Source: Crossiella sp. S99.2 (GTDB taxonomy: Bacteria > Actinomycetota > Actinomycetes > Mycobacteriales > Pseudonocardiaceae). Taken from it: a stretch of DNA of 64,000 nt. The translations under genes were made by a program, and so were the position numbers. Positions 32,157 to 40,446 of this stretch are shown piece by piece; the first letter of the stretch is position 1; each line of letters begins with the position of its first letter. The DNA is taken from positions 372,001 through 436,000 of the forward strand of contig NZ_JALMDK010000005.1 of assembly GCF_023094165.1 (NCBI RefSeq), given 5' to 3'. The notes beneath the pieces were generated by a model. It was given only the letters and a program-made list of their open reading frames with translations, did no database searches and was not told the DNA's origin.

Positions 32157-33089
32157 TCAGCTGCCGCCACCGCCGCCGCAACCACCCCCGCCCCCACCAC
32201 AGCCGCCGCCCCCGCCGCCCCCACCGCCACTGTCTCCGCCACCGCCACCACCGGCGGAGAACCCACCGGCGTAGCCCCCGGCCAGAAAACCGGTGTCGTT
32301 GAGGCCCCGGGAGCGGCGACCGCCCCTGGTTCCGTGCACCTGCTGCCGCGCCGAATGACCCAGCAGCGCCGAACGCACCGAGGCGTCCGGGTAGGCCGCG
32401 ATGCCGTCCCGGGCAACGTGTTCGGCCGCACTGTCCGAAGTGGACTTCAGTGCCCGCTCGACCGCGGCGTCCCCGGCCTGGGTGCGCCAGGCCACCGGCA
32501 GCCAGGCGGCGAAGGCCGCCAGCACACCGGTCAGCACCAGCAACAGCATCAGGTAGCCGACCGGGAAGTCCCGGCTGGCGCCGTCGATCGCCCGCACCAC
32601 GCCGAGCGCGCCGAGCGCGATCAGTGGCAGCGCCGAGCGGAAACCCATGCCGGGCAACCGATCCGGCGGCACCAGCAGTCCGCGGTCGACCAGCCGGGCG
32701 CCCACATCGGTGACCGCCTGGCTGTCCGCGACCCGGTGCACCAGCAACCGCAGCGTGCCGCGACCGGTGTCCCCGGTGTACTCCCGCACCTGCCGTGCCA
32801 CCGGGTCCTTGAGCAGCAGCGGACCGGTGCCGCTGACATAACCGCCCCTGGCGGCCCGCAGCGCCTCCCGTTCCAGCAGCCCCGCGACCACGGTCTCCAC
32901 CGCCCGGGACGAGCCCCCGACCAGGTACGCGAGTTCGACCGTGGTCACCTCGCCGACCTGGGTGGTGGCGTGGGCGTCCGGTCGCCTCCCCGCGATCCGG
33001 ATCCACCCCGCCAGCACCAGCGCCACCGCCAGTCCGACGGCGTACAACTGCAAGAACTCCGGGCCGGTCAGTCCCCATGGATTGTCCAT
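32157..33089 (-). CDS. TIGR04222-type membrane protein with Gly/Cys tail (paralog A)
   Basis: 310 residues, first gene of the operon. NPWGLTGPEFLQLYAVGLAVALVLAGW forms the first helix; VTTVELAYLVGGSSRAVETVVAGLL is the shared soluble motif; two hydrophobic segments near 150-200 follow (ALPLIALGALGVV, LMLLLVLTGVLAAFAAW). The tail is Gly with two cysteines (GGCGGGGGGCGGGGGS) and ends in Ser rather than CGG. The region 33090-33196 should hold the operon promoter; I could not place it with confidence. Confidence 0.85.
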   Translation of the reverse strand: MDNPWGLTGPEFLQLYAVGLAVALVLAGWIRIAGRRPDAHATTQVGEVTTVELAYLVGGSSRAVETVVAGLLEREALRAARGGYVSGTGPLLLKDPVARQVREYTGDTGRGTLRLLVHRVADSQAVTDVGARLVDRGLLVPPDRLPGMGFRSALPLIALGALGVVRAIDGASRDFPVGYLMLLLVLTGVLAAFAAWLPVAWRTQAGDAAVERALKSTSDSAAEHVARDGIAAYPDASVRSALLGHSARQQVHGTRGGRRSRGLNDTGFLAGGYAGGFSAGGGGGGDSGGGGGGGGGCGGGGGGCGGGGGS

Positions 33090-33196
33090 CGTGACCCCCT
33101 CTCACCAGCAAGGAAGCCTCATGGTGCGGTCTGGGTCACATCGGGACAAGAGTATTTGATACAGGATTGGGCAGAACTTAGGGAAGGCTTGAGCTT

Positions 33197-33231
33197 GGCC
33201 GGATTTCGCTCAACCACAACGAAATCCGGCC
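33197..33231 (-). terminator. Perfect 12-bp hairpin after msrB
   Basis: GGCCGGATTTCG and CGAAATCCGGCC pair perfectly across 11 bases, 27 bases beyond the msrB stop and upstream of the TIGR04222 operon. It probably ends the msrB transcript. Confidence 0.7.
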
Positions 33232-33257
33232 GTTACACAGCTACGCCGAGCGGCCGA

Positions 33258-33683
33258 TCAGCTCTCCTCGGACTCCGGGGCGGCGACCAGGCGCAAACTG
33301 ACGCTGTTGATGCAGTAGCGCTGGTCGGTCGGCGTCGGGAAGCCCTCGCCCTCGAAGACGTGCCCCAGGTGGCTGTGGCAGGTCCCGCACAGCACCTCGG
33401 TGCGCACCGCGCCCATGCTGCGGTCCTCGCGCAGCACGACGGCCTCGCCGGCCAGCGGGGTGAAGAAGGACGGCCAGCCGCAGTGCGACTCGAACTTGGT
33501 GTCGCTGCGGAACAGTTCGGCCCCGCACGCCCGGCACTCGTAGACGCCCGCGGTCTTGGTGTCGGTGTACTCGCCGGTCCACGCCCGCTCGGTGCCCGCC
33601 TGGCGCAGCACCCGGTACTCCTCGGGAGTGAGCTGCTCCCGCCACTCCTGCTCGGTCTTGACGACCTTCGGACCCTGATCCAT
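33258..33683 (-). CDS. msrB: Peptide-methionine (R)-S-oxide reductase
   Basis: Repairs methionine-R-sulfoxide in proteins. 141 residues. Zinc ligands C50, C53, C99 and C102 (YECRACGAELF, LCGTCHSHLGHVF). Catalytic Cys124 in QRYCINSVSLR; C68 (SHCGWPSFF) is the likely resolving or structural cysteine. Full length for the family. It follows the small membrane protein 48 bases downstream. It occupies the same place relative to the haem block as Rv2674 by recalled synteny. Confidence 0.96.
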   Translation of the reverse strand: MDQGPKVVKTEQEWREQLTPEEYRVLRQAGTERAWTGEYTDTKTAGVYECRACGAELFRSDTKFESHCGWPSFFTPLAGEAVVLREDRSMGAVRTEVLCGTCHSHLGHVFEGEGFPTPTDQRYCINSVSLRLVAAPESEES

Positions 33684-33731
33684 GCCACCACGCTAATACG
33701 CCGCGCCCGGGGGTGCCCGTGGGCGGATCTT

Positions 33732-34040
33732 TCAGAACAGGAACAACAGGATGGTGTTGAGCGCGCCGGTGAAGGTCAGGATCAGGCCGAGCACGATCAG
33801 CCCGGCCAGCACCACCGCGGTGAGCCTGCGGCCGCCGCCGACCCGGTTGGCCGAATCGGCGAACTCGCTGACCCCGGCCAGGTAGCCCTCCACGGTGTAA
33901 GGCTTGGGCGCGTGCTCGATCCGGTCGAGGTGCTGGGCGAAGGCCCGCGCCTCGGGATCGTGGGGGTCCAACCCCACCAGGTCCTCACCGAACCGCCCTG
34001 GCGGGCCCTGCGGCTCGTCGTCCGGTGCTGCTGCGCGCAT
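33732..34040 (-). CDS. Small protein with one C-terminal transmembrane helix
   Basis: 102 residues from ATG 34040. A hydrophilic N-terminal half (EPQGPPGRFGEDLVGLDPHDPEARAFAQHLDRIEHAPKPYTVEGYLAGVSEFADSANR) followed by a basic patch and a single helix (LTAVVLAGLIVLGLILTFTGALNTILLFLF) that ends the protein: a tail-anchored topology. No family recognised. Divergent from the Nudix gene with 25 bases between starts. Confidence 0.7.
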   Translation of the reverse strand: MRAAAPDDEPQGPPGRFGEDLVGLDPHDPEARAFAQHLDRIEHAPKPYTVEGYLAGVSEFADSANRVGGGRRLTAVVLAGLIVLGLILTFTGALNTILLFLF

Positions 34041-34065
34041 ACCCGCAACGGTAGCGTGCGGAGCT

Positions 34066-34710
34066 GTGAACAGGGCAGACACCGACACCACGCCGCATTA
34101 TGATCCCGCACTCGGACTGGCCGGGCTGCCGAGCGCACCCCGCTGGGAATCCGCAGGTCAGCGCAGCCTGTACCGCAGTGACTGGGTCAGCCTGGACCTG
34201 ATCGCGGTGCGCCCGCCCACCGCGCCGCCCTATGAGCACCACGTGGTCCGCACCGCCGACGCGGTGGCCGTGGTGCTGGAGCACCCCGAGCGCGGGGTGC
34301 TGATGCTGCACCGGCACCGGTTCATCACCGAGACCACCGGCCTGGAACTCCCGGCGGGCGGCATCGACCCTGGCGAGGACCCGGTGGCCGCCGCGGTCCG
34401 GGAGACCGCCGAGGAGACCGGCTGGGCCGCGGTGCGCCCCCGGCTGTTCCTGACCAGGTGCGTCTCCAACGGCAACAGCGACCAGCTCTTCCACTTCGTG
34501 CACGCCGAGGTAGGACAGTGGCTGGGCGGGCCGGAGAGCCCCGATGAGGGCCCCGCGGTGTGGGTCCGGCATGAACACCTGCGGGACGTGCTGGGCCGCG
34601 ATCTGGTGAGCTGTGCGCCCTCCAGTCTGGGGCTGTTGCACGCGATGACCTTCGGTCTGCTGCGCGCGGGGGCCGGGGCCGGTAGCGTCCAGGCCCGTGA
34701 GCAGGGGTGA
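34066..34710 (+). CDS. Nudix hydrolase
   Basis: 214 residues. The Nudix box is complete: GIDPGEDPVAAAVRETAEETGW (residues about 101-122) in the form GX5EX7REUXEEXGU. The upstream LELPAGG is typical of ADP-sugar pyrophosphatases. Substrate is uncertain (ADP-ribose-like or other nucleoside diphosphate). GTG start at 34066 is immediately after the divergent gene. Its last codons overlap the LigD-type polymerase by 14 bases, so they are likely co-expressed. Confidence 0.92.
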   Translation: MNRADTDTTPHYDPALGLAGLPSAPRWESAGQRSLYRSDWVSLDLIAVRPPTAPPYEHHVVRTADAVAVVLEHPERGVLMLHRHRFITETTGLELPAGGIDPGEDPVAAAVRETAEETGWAAVRPRLFLTRCVSNGNSDQLFHFVHAEVGQWLGGPESPDEGPAVWVRHEHLRDVLGRDLVSCAPSSLGLLHAMTFGLLRAGAGAGSVQAREQG

Positions 34711-35734
34711 AGCACTTGAGCTGACCGTGGACGGCCCGGCGGGACCGCGTGCCGTGCGGGTGTCCAGCCCGGACAAGGTGTACTTCCCGGAGCGCGGCAT
34801 CACCAAGCGCCAGGTGGTCGAGTACTACCTGGCGGTGGCCGAACCGCTGATGCGCGTGCTGGGGGAGCGCCCGACCACGCTGAAGCGGTTCCCCGACGGC
34901 GTGGCAGGCGAGCCCTTCTACGCCAAGCGGGTGCCCAAGGGCGCGCCGGAGTGGGTGCAGCCGGTGCGGATCACCTTCCCGTCCGGCCGCACCGCCGAGC
35001 AGGTCTGCCCGACCGAGCCCGCGGTGCTGGTCTGGGCGGCCAACCTGGGCACCCTGGACTTCCACCCGTGGCCGGTCCGGCGACCCGACGTGGACCACCC
35101 GGACGAACTGCGGATCGACCTGGACCCGCAGCCGGGCACCGACTTCCACGACGCGGTCCGGGTGGCGGGCGTGCTGCGCGAGGTCCTGGAGGAGGCGGGC
35201 ATGACCGGTTTCGCCAAGACCTCCGGCGGCCGCGGCATCCACGTGCTGGTCCGCATCCGCCCCGAATGGGACTTCATCGAGGTCCGGCACGCGGTGATCG
35301 CACTGGGCCGCGAGGTCGAGCGCCGCCTGCCGGAGCAGGCCACCGTGGCCTGGTGGAAGGAACAACGCGGCGAACGGGTGTTCCTGGACTACAACCAGGC
35401 CGCGCGGGACCGCACGGTCGCCTCCACCTGGTCGGTGCGCGGCACCCCTCGCGCGACCGTGTCCTTCCCGCTGGACTGGGCTGATCTGTCCACTGTGGAC
35501 CCGGACGATTTCGACGTGCTGACCGTGCCGGGGCTGCTGGCCGAACGCGGGGACGCGCACGCGAGTATGGACGAGAAGGCCTTCGGGATCGAGACCGCGT
35601 TGGAGTGGTACTCCCGGGATGAGCGGGATCATGGGCTGGGTGAGATGCCGTATCCGCCGGACTACCCGAAGATGCCGGGAGAACCGCCGCGGGTGCAGCC
35701 GTCCAAGGCCCGTAAGGTCACGGACGAGAGCTAG
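34697..35734 (+). CDS. LigD-type primase-polymerase (non-homologous end joining polymerase domain)
   Basis: 345 residues: the archaeo-eukaryotic primase-like POL domain of LigD as a separate protein. The start region has SPDKVYFPERGITKRQVVEYYLAVAEP. The catalytic acidic pair is in ELRIDLDPQPGTDFHDAV near residue 135, and the nucleotide-binding TSGGRGIHVLVRI follows near 175. No ligase or nuclease domain is present. Such stand-alone polymerases (PolD-type) act in end joining or excision repair with Ku or LigC. A separate ATP-dependent ligase lies at 60933. Confidence 0.92.
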   Translation: MSRGEALELTVDGPAGPRAVRVSSPDKVYFPERGITKRQVVEYYLAVAEPLMRVLGERPTTLKRFPDGVAGEPFYAKRVPKGAPEWVQPVRITFPSGRTAEQVCPTEPAVLVWAANLGTLDFHPWPVRRPDVDHPDELRIDLDPQPGTDFHDAVRVAGVLREVLEEAGMTGFAKTSGGRGIHVLVRIRPEWDFIEVRHAVIALGREVERRLPEQATVAWWKEQRGERVFLDYNQAARDRTVASTWSVRGTPRATVSFPLDWADLSTVDPDDFDVLTVPGLLAERGDAHASMDEKAFGIETALEWYSRDERDHGLGEMPYPPDYPKMPGEPPRVQPSKARKVTDES

Positions 35735-35898
35735 GCCAACTGGCCGGATTCCCTAGAGCGGTAAGGCATTTCCAGCCGGATCGGGCAGACCATGGGGCGG
35801 GGCTTCGCGCCTCATGGGGCTGAATCACCTTGGTACGGCGGGATTCCTGGCAGCGTCGGCGGTAGTCGCACGACGGTCTTCTGGGAAGGGATGAACCG

Positions 35899-36861
35899 AT
35901 GCTGCGCATTACCGCAGATATTTTCTCCGGCCGGTCGAACCCGGTGTGGGAGGTGCGGGACGGGGCCGAGGCGCGGGCCGCGTTACGCGCGCTGACCGCG
36001 GACCGGGGGTTGCTCACCGAGTCCGCGCCGGCGGCGAGTGGGCTGGGTTTCCGGGGCTTTCAGGTGGAGACGCTGGGGGACGACCACGCCTCGGACCTGG
36101 GGCTCGCCAGTGTGTACCTGCCGGTGGGCGCGCTGGCCGGTGGGGCGGGCGCGGCCGAGCTGGGGGAGCGGCTGATCAGCCTGATCGGGCGCAGTGAGAG
36201 CGCGGGGTACGCGGCCGAGGACGCGTTGCCGCTGGATGAGTCACTGGCCACGTTCCTGGGTTCGCAGCTGGAGGCGGTCAGCTCGGCCGCGGGCACCGCC
36301 TCCCGGTCGATCAGGGACACCCGCAGCGGCGAGGCCACCGCCGCGCCGGGGCAGGAGCAGTCGCCGGCGGACGCCGAGTCCGCCGCCGCGGTGGTCTGCT
36401 ACATCGAGCGGACCGCGTTCAACCCCGGGTTCTGGAACAACGACGCCACCACGTTGCGCAACAACAACTGCTACAACTACGCCAGCAACTGGCGGACCAA
36501 CACCTTCGCCCAGCCGGGCCGTGGCGCGGGCGCGATGTACACCGCGGTCACCTGCGCCGAGGTGACCAGGGGCGCGCTGGCCGACGGCATGCACCGCCGG
36601 TTCGACTGCTTCCCGGACACCGAGAAGCCGCGCCCGCTGACGGCGCTGGTGGTCGCACCCGGCCCCGGTTTCATCGACTACCACTGGTACCGCTTGCAGT
36701 CCGAGCCGTTCTGGGGGCACAAGCCGGGCGGCACGGCGGCCCGCAACACCGACAACAGCGGTGTGGTGATCAGCAACCCGGAGACCGCCAACCGCGGTGC
36801 CTACACCCAGTTCTGCGGTTACTTCTACGGCTGCAACACCCAGCGCAACCGGATTCGCTGA
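35899..36861 (+). CDS. Uncharacterised protein with NCYNYA motif, possible cysteine hydrolase
   Basis: 320 residues, no signal peptide. The N-terminal 100 residues start LRITADIFSGRSNPVWEV and resemble no domain I can name. After an Ala/Glu-rich linker, the C-terminal half carries TLRNNNCYNYASN with C191, DYHWYRLQSEPFWGHKPGGT with H262 and H271, and RNTDNSGVVISNPETANRGAYTQFCGYFYGC. A Cys in an N-C-Y-N-Y-A helix start followed by H-W-Y and G-H-K-P-G is reminiscent of papain-like/NlpC-type hydrolases, but this is inference. Single gene with its own promoter region. Confidence 0.75.
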   Translation: MLRITADIFSGRSNPVWEVRDGAEARAALRALTADRGLLTESAPAASGLGFRGFQVETLGDDHASDLGLASVYLPVGALAGGAGAAELGERLISLIGRSESAGYAAEDALPLDESLATFLGSQLEAVSSAAGTASRSIRDTRSGEATAAPGQEQSPADAESAAAVVCYIERTAFNPGFWNNDATTLRNNNCYNYASNWRTNTFAQPGRGAGAMYTAVTCAEVTRGALADGMHRRFDCFPDTEKPRPLTALVVAPGPGFIDYHWYRLQSEPFWGHKPGGTAARNTDNSGVVISNPETANRGAYTQFCGYFYGCNTQRNRIR

Positions 36862-37190
36862 CACCGTAGGGTTTTTCACTCCGGCGGGCGGGCCACCTCT
36901 CGCCCGCCGGGGCCACCCAGCCCAGCCCCGAGTGTCACGGCCAACACGATGGAGGGTGGGCACTTCTGGCCGCGAGAACGCGTTGCGGGCACCTCGACCG
37001 AGCGCCTACCTGTTGCGAAAAGGCGTGGCGCGCCAGCGACACGGCGGGCTCTTCACCTGCGGCGGGGTGCCGATTTTTCGCGTTGCCTTGTCGTGCGTCC
37101 GACGCATCCGAAGCTTGCTTCGCGTGCGGCGGATGCACGACGAGGCGACTCAAGAGCGAAAAATCCAGCGTGCGGAGCACGCCAATCGAC
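36862..37190. other. Gene-free spacer between convergent genes
   Basis: About 330 bases with no supportable gene. It contains one isolated ACGGCCAACAC motif (about 36939) and the large hairpin at 37072-37165. Confidence 0.5.
37072..37165. terminator. Large composite hairpin, probable bidirectional terminator
   Basis: GATTTTTCGC (37072-37081) and GCGAAAAATC (37156-37165) are perfect inverted ends with T- and A-runs. Inside, CCTTGTCGTGC (37086-37096) pairs with GCACGACGAGG (37135-37145) with one mismatch, and GCATCCG (37104) can pair with CGGATGC (37130). The AT-rich ends give a T-tract on each strand, as expected between convergent genes. Confidence 0.65.
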
Positions 37191-38780
37191 TCAGTTCTTG
37201 TCGGTCTGGCCGGGGTCGGTGGAGCAGATCTGGTTCAGCGAGTCCGGCGGCGCGATGTTCGGTGAGCTGCCGGCGGGCGGCTGGGTGCCGCTGGTGCGCA
37301 CCGGCGGCTTGCCGGTGGGCGCGCCCGGCTTGCCGGGGGTGCTCGACGGCGGGGTCGCGGTGCTGGTGGTGGTCGGGCTGGCCGAGGTCGAGGTGGTCAT
37401 CGCCTGGGCGTTGCGCACGACCTCGCGCATGTAGTTGAAGTCCGGCATGGCGGTGGAGAATTTGCCGCCGTTGCGGGTGGACAGGTTGGGGTCGAAGGAG
37501 ATGCTCTGGATCGGCAGCGCGCGGGCCTTGTTGGCCAGGCCCAGCAGCGCGGGCAGCACGTCCTGCGGGATGTTGGTGGACACGTTGTCCTGGGTGGCCG
37601 CGGCCACGCCCTGGAAGTTGGTCAGCATGTCCATCGGGCTCTTCTGCTCGATGACGTACTTGATCAGGCAGCGCTGGCGGCTCATCCGCATGTAGTCGCT
37701 GCCGTCGCTGCGCGCCCGGCCGTACCAGAGCGCCTGCTCGCCGTTGAGGTGCTGCTGCCCGGCCGGGATCCAGCCCTTGGGCCGGATCTGCTCGCCGTGC
37801 GGGCCGAGGCCGTTGATCGGGATGGGCCGGGGGCCGACGTTGACGTCCACGCCGCCGAGGGCGTCGATGATCGAGGCGAACCCGGCCATGTTGACCTGGA
37901 TGTAGTAGTCCAGTTCCACGCCCAGCATCTGGCCGATCGAGGAGTTGAGCAGGTTCAGCCCGGCCACCGTGCTCGGGCCGCTGGGCGCCAGCTGCGGGTG
38001 CTCGTTGCCGTACTTGTACAGCGCGTTGAGCAGGTACTCGCCCGAGTTCGGGTCCCGGCCGTCGTGGAAGCCGTTGGGGAACTGCCTGGCCATCGGCGAA
38101 CCGGGCGGGAACTGGGCGCGCTGCAGGTTGCGCGGGAGTCCGAACAGGACGGTCTGGCCGCTGCGGGTGTCCAGGCTGGCCACCATCATGGTGTCGGTGC
38201 GGGTGCCGGTGCGGTCCGGGCCCGCGTCGCTGCCCACCAGCAGGATGTTGAGCCGCGGCTTCTTGATCGCCTCCACGTCGCCGCCCTGGCTGGGCTGGGT
38301 GCCGCCCTGGCCGCCCGCGGTGCTTCCGTTGGTGGGGAACAGGTTCTGCAGCAGCGAGCGGTAGGTGTTGACGGTGTAGGCGGCGTAGCCGAACGGTGCG
38401 GCGATCACCGCGCACAGGGTGACCACGACCAGGGTGGCCGCGATCCGGCCGCCCGCTCGCATGCCGCCGCGCGGGCGCGCCAGCGCGAAGGTGCGCAGCA
38501 CCACGGTGATCCACAGCAGCGCGAGCACGGCGCAGGCGATGATCGCCCCGAGCAGCACCCGAGGTGACACCGCGTACTTGAGCAACTCCTCCTGGGTGAG
38601 GGTCAGCCCGAGGTAGAGCCCGCCGCCGAGCAGCAGCAGGAAGATCGCCAGCAGGAACCAGCCTGCCCGCTTGCGCAGGGCGAGGTGCCCGGAGCCGGGC
38701 ACGATGGTGGATCCCAGGGTGAGCAGCAATGCCTTACCCAGAGTGCGGGATTGCTCACTCTCTCGCGATCGTCGGCCCAT
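37191..38780 (-). CDS. LytR-CpsA-Psr (LCP) family cell-wall ligase
   Basis: 529 residues. Several membrane helices at the N-terminus (LALRKRAGWFLLAIFLLLLGGGLYL; VLLGAIIACAVLALLWITVVL; AATLVVVTLCAVIAAPFGYAAYTV), then the extracellular LCP domain with RLNILLVGSDAG, RTDTMMVASLDTRSGQTVLFGLPRNLQ and the C-terminal MRMSRQRCLIKYVIEQK. These enzymes attach wall polymers to peptidoglycan. The tail is a Ser/Thr/Pro-rich stretch. ATG 38780 has GAGGAG 8 bases upstream. More N-terminal helices than the usual single one. Divergent from ndh. Confidence 0.92.
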   Translation of the reverse strand: MGRRSRESEQSRTLGKALLLTLGSTIVPGSGHLALRKRAGWFLLAIFLLLLGGGLYLGLTLTQEELLKYAVSPRVLLGAIIACAVLALLWITVVLRTFALARPRGGMRAGGRIAATLVVVTLCAVIAAPFGYAAYTVNTYRSLLQNLFPTNGSTAGGQGGTQPSQGGDVEAIKKPRLNILLVGSDAGPDRTGTRTDTMMVASLDTRSGQTVLFGLPRNLQRAQFPPGSPMARQFPNGFHDGRDPNSGEYLLNALYKYGNEHPQLAPSGPSTVAGLNLLNSSIGQMLGVELDYYIQVNMAGFASIIDALGGVDVNVGPRPIPINGLGPHGEQIRPKGWIPAGQQHLNGEQALWYGRARSDGSDYMRMSRQRCLIKYVIEQKSPMDMLTNFQGVAAATQDNVSTNIPQDVLPALLGLANKARALPIQSISFDPNLSTRNGGKFSTAMPDFNYMREVVRNAQAMTTSTSASPTTTSTATPPSSTPGKPGAPTGKPPVRTSGTQPPAGSSPNIAPPDSLNQICSTDPGQTDKN

Positions 38781-39054
38781 GTGTCCAGCTCCTCGGTTCT
38801 GTCCTGCGCTGTTCATACGCCGCAGTCCCGAACCGGGTTGCACCGCTGACCAGTGGTTCCACTGGGCCGCCGCGGGTGGCGCCGGCCCTCGGCCGTTAAA
38901 CGTACCGATAGTCGAATTGGTTGCCGCACGTGACCGGAATCGCGTCGATCCCCTCTCCCGGGGGAGTGCGCTGGTTCCTGTGGGGGAGTTGTCACTGACC
39001 GCTTCGCAGCAGGCTCGACAGGGCCAGTGCAGAGCGTCACGAACGGGGAGAGCG

Positions 39055-40446
39055 ATGAGCGGACCGCAACGGATCGTCGTGGTCGGGGGCGGCTATGTCG
39101 GCATGTACACCGCGCTGCGACTCCAGAAGAAGCTGAGCGCGGGCGAGGCGACGATCACCGTCGTCGACCCGCAGCCGAACATGACCTACCAACCGTTCCT
39201 CCCCGAGGCCGCGGCGGGCTCGATCGAGCCGCGCCATGTGGTAGTACCGCTGCGCAAGGTCCTGCGCAAGTGCACCGTGCTCACCGGACGGGTGTCCACG
39301 GTGGACGCCGGACGCAAGATCGTCACCGTGCTGCCGGTGGAGGGCCTGCCGACCGAGCTGCCCTACGACCACCTCGTGCTCGCGCCCGGCGCGGTCGCCA
39401 GGACCCTCCCGGTGCCCGGTCTGGCCGAGTGCGGGATCGGCTTCGGATCCGTCGGCGAGGCCATCCACCTGCGCAACCACGTGCTGTCCAGGCTGGACGT
39501 GGCCTCCACCACCGACGATCCGGCACTGCGTCGGCGGGCCCTCACCTTCGTCGTGGTGGGTGGGGGATATGCCGGGATCGAGGTGTTCGGCGAACTGGAG
39601 GACATGGCCCGCGCGGCCCTGCGACAGCACCCCCGACTGTCCGAAAAGGACATGCGCTGGGTGCTGGTGGAAGCAGCCGATCGGGTGTTGCCGGAAGTGA
39701 GCCCGAGCATGGCCGACTACACCGTCGGCCGGTTGCGCAAGCGCGGCATGGAGGTGCTCCTGGGCACCCGGGTGTCCGCAATGGACGGTGGGCACGTGGT
39801 GCTCACTCCATCCATGCTCGACCCCGCGAGCGGGTCTTCGGCAGCCGAGGAATTCGACGCCGACACCATCGTGTGGACCGCCGGAGTCAAGGCCAACCCG
39901 CTCGCCGCCCGATCGGGTCTGCCGGTGGACGCGCGCGGCCGGGTGCAGTGCGATCCGGAACTCCGGGTGATCGGCACCGACGGGGTGTGGTCGGCCGGTG
40001 ACTGCGCGGCCGTGCCCGACCTGTCGGCCAGCGGGCTGAGCGTGTGCGCGCCCAGCGCCCAGCACGCGGTCCGGCAGGCCAAGGTGCTCGCGGACAACCT
40101 GCGGGCCGCGGTGCGCGGGCGGCCGGTGCGCGGGTACCGGCACAAGCACGTCGGCTCGGTGGCCAGCCTCGGGCTGCACAAGGGGGTCGCCGAGGTCTAC
40201 GGCATCCGGCTGCGCGGGTTCCTGGCCTGGCTGCTGCACCGGCTGTACCACCTGAGCCGGGTGCCCACGCTCAACCGGAAGGTGCGGGTGGTCGGCGACT
40301 GGGTGCTCACCTTTTTCTGCGGCCGCGAGGTGGTGTCACTCGGCCAGGTGGAGCATCCGCGCCGGGACTGGGCCGCCATCGTGGCCGAGGTGGAGTCGAA
40401 TCCCCAGATCACAGTCCCGAAACCGTTCTCCGGAACGGACCGGTGA
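39055..40446 (+). CDS. ndh: Type II NADH dehydrogenase (NAD(P)/FAD-dependent)
   Basis: 463 residues. Two dinucleotide motifs: RIVVVGGGYVGMYTALRLQ at the N-terminus (FAD) and TFVVVGGGYAGIEVFGELEDMA near residue 165 (NADH). TIVWTAGVKANP and VWSAGDCAAVPD are typical of NDH-2. The hydrophobic C-terminus (LRGFLAWLLHRLYHLSRVP) gives peripheral membrane attachment. It would pass electrons from NADH to menaquinone. ATG has GGGGAG just upstream. Stop overlaps the nucleoside hydrolase start (GTGA). Confidence 0.93.
   Translation: MSGPQRIVVVGGGYVGMYTALRLQKKLSAGEATITVVDPQPNMTYQPFLPEAAAGSIEPRHVVVPLRKVLRKCTVLTGRVSTVDAGRKIVTVLPVEGLPTELPYDHLVLAPGAVARTLPVPGLAECGIGFGSVGEAIHLRNHVLSRLDVASTTDDPALRRRALTFVVVGGGYAGIEVFGELEDMARAALRQHPRLSEKDMRWVLVEAADRVLPEVSPSMADYTVGRLRKRGMEVLLGTRVSAMDGGHVVLTPSMLDPASGSSAAEEFDADTIVWTAGVKANPLAARSGLPVDARGRVQCDPELRVIGTDGVWSAGDCAAVPDLSASGLSVCAPSAQHAVRQAKVLADNLRAAVRGRPVRGYRHKHVGSVASLGLHKGVAEVYGIRLRGFLAWLLHRLYHLSRVPTLNRKVRVVGDWVLTFFCGREVVSLGQVEHPRRDWAAIVAEVESNPQITVPKPFSGTDR

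Noticed and set aside
36797..37438. Plus-strand open frame across the spacer and the Lcp gene end
   Set aside because: It overlaps two real genes in the wrong frames and covers the hairpin; no motif or start signal.
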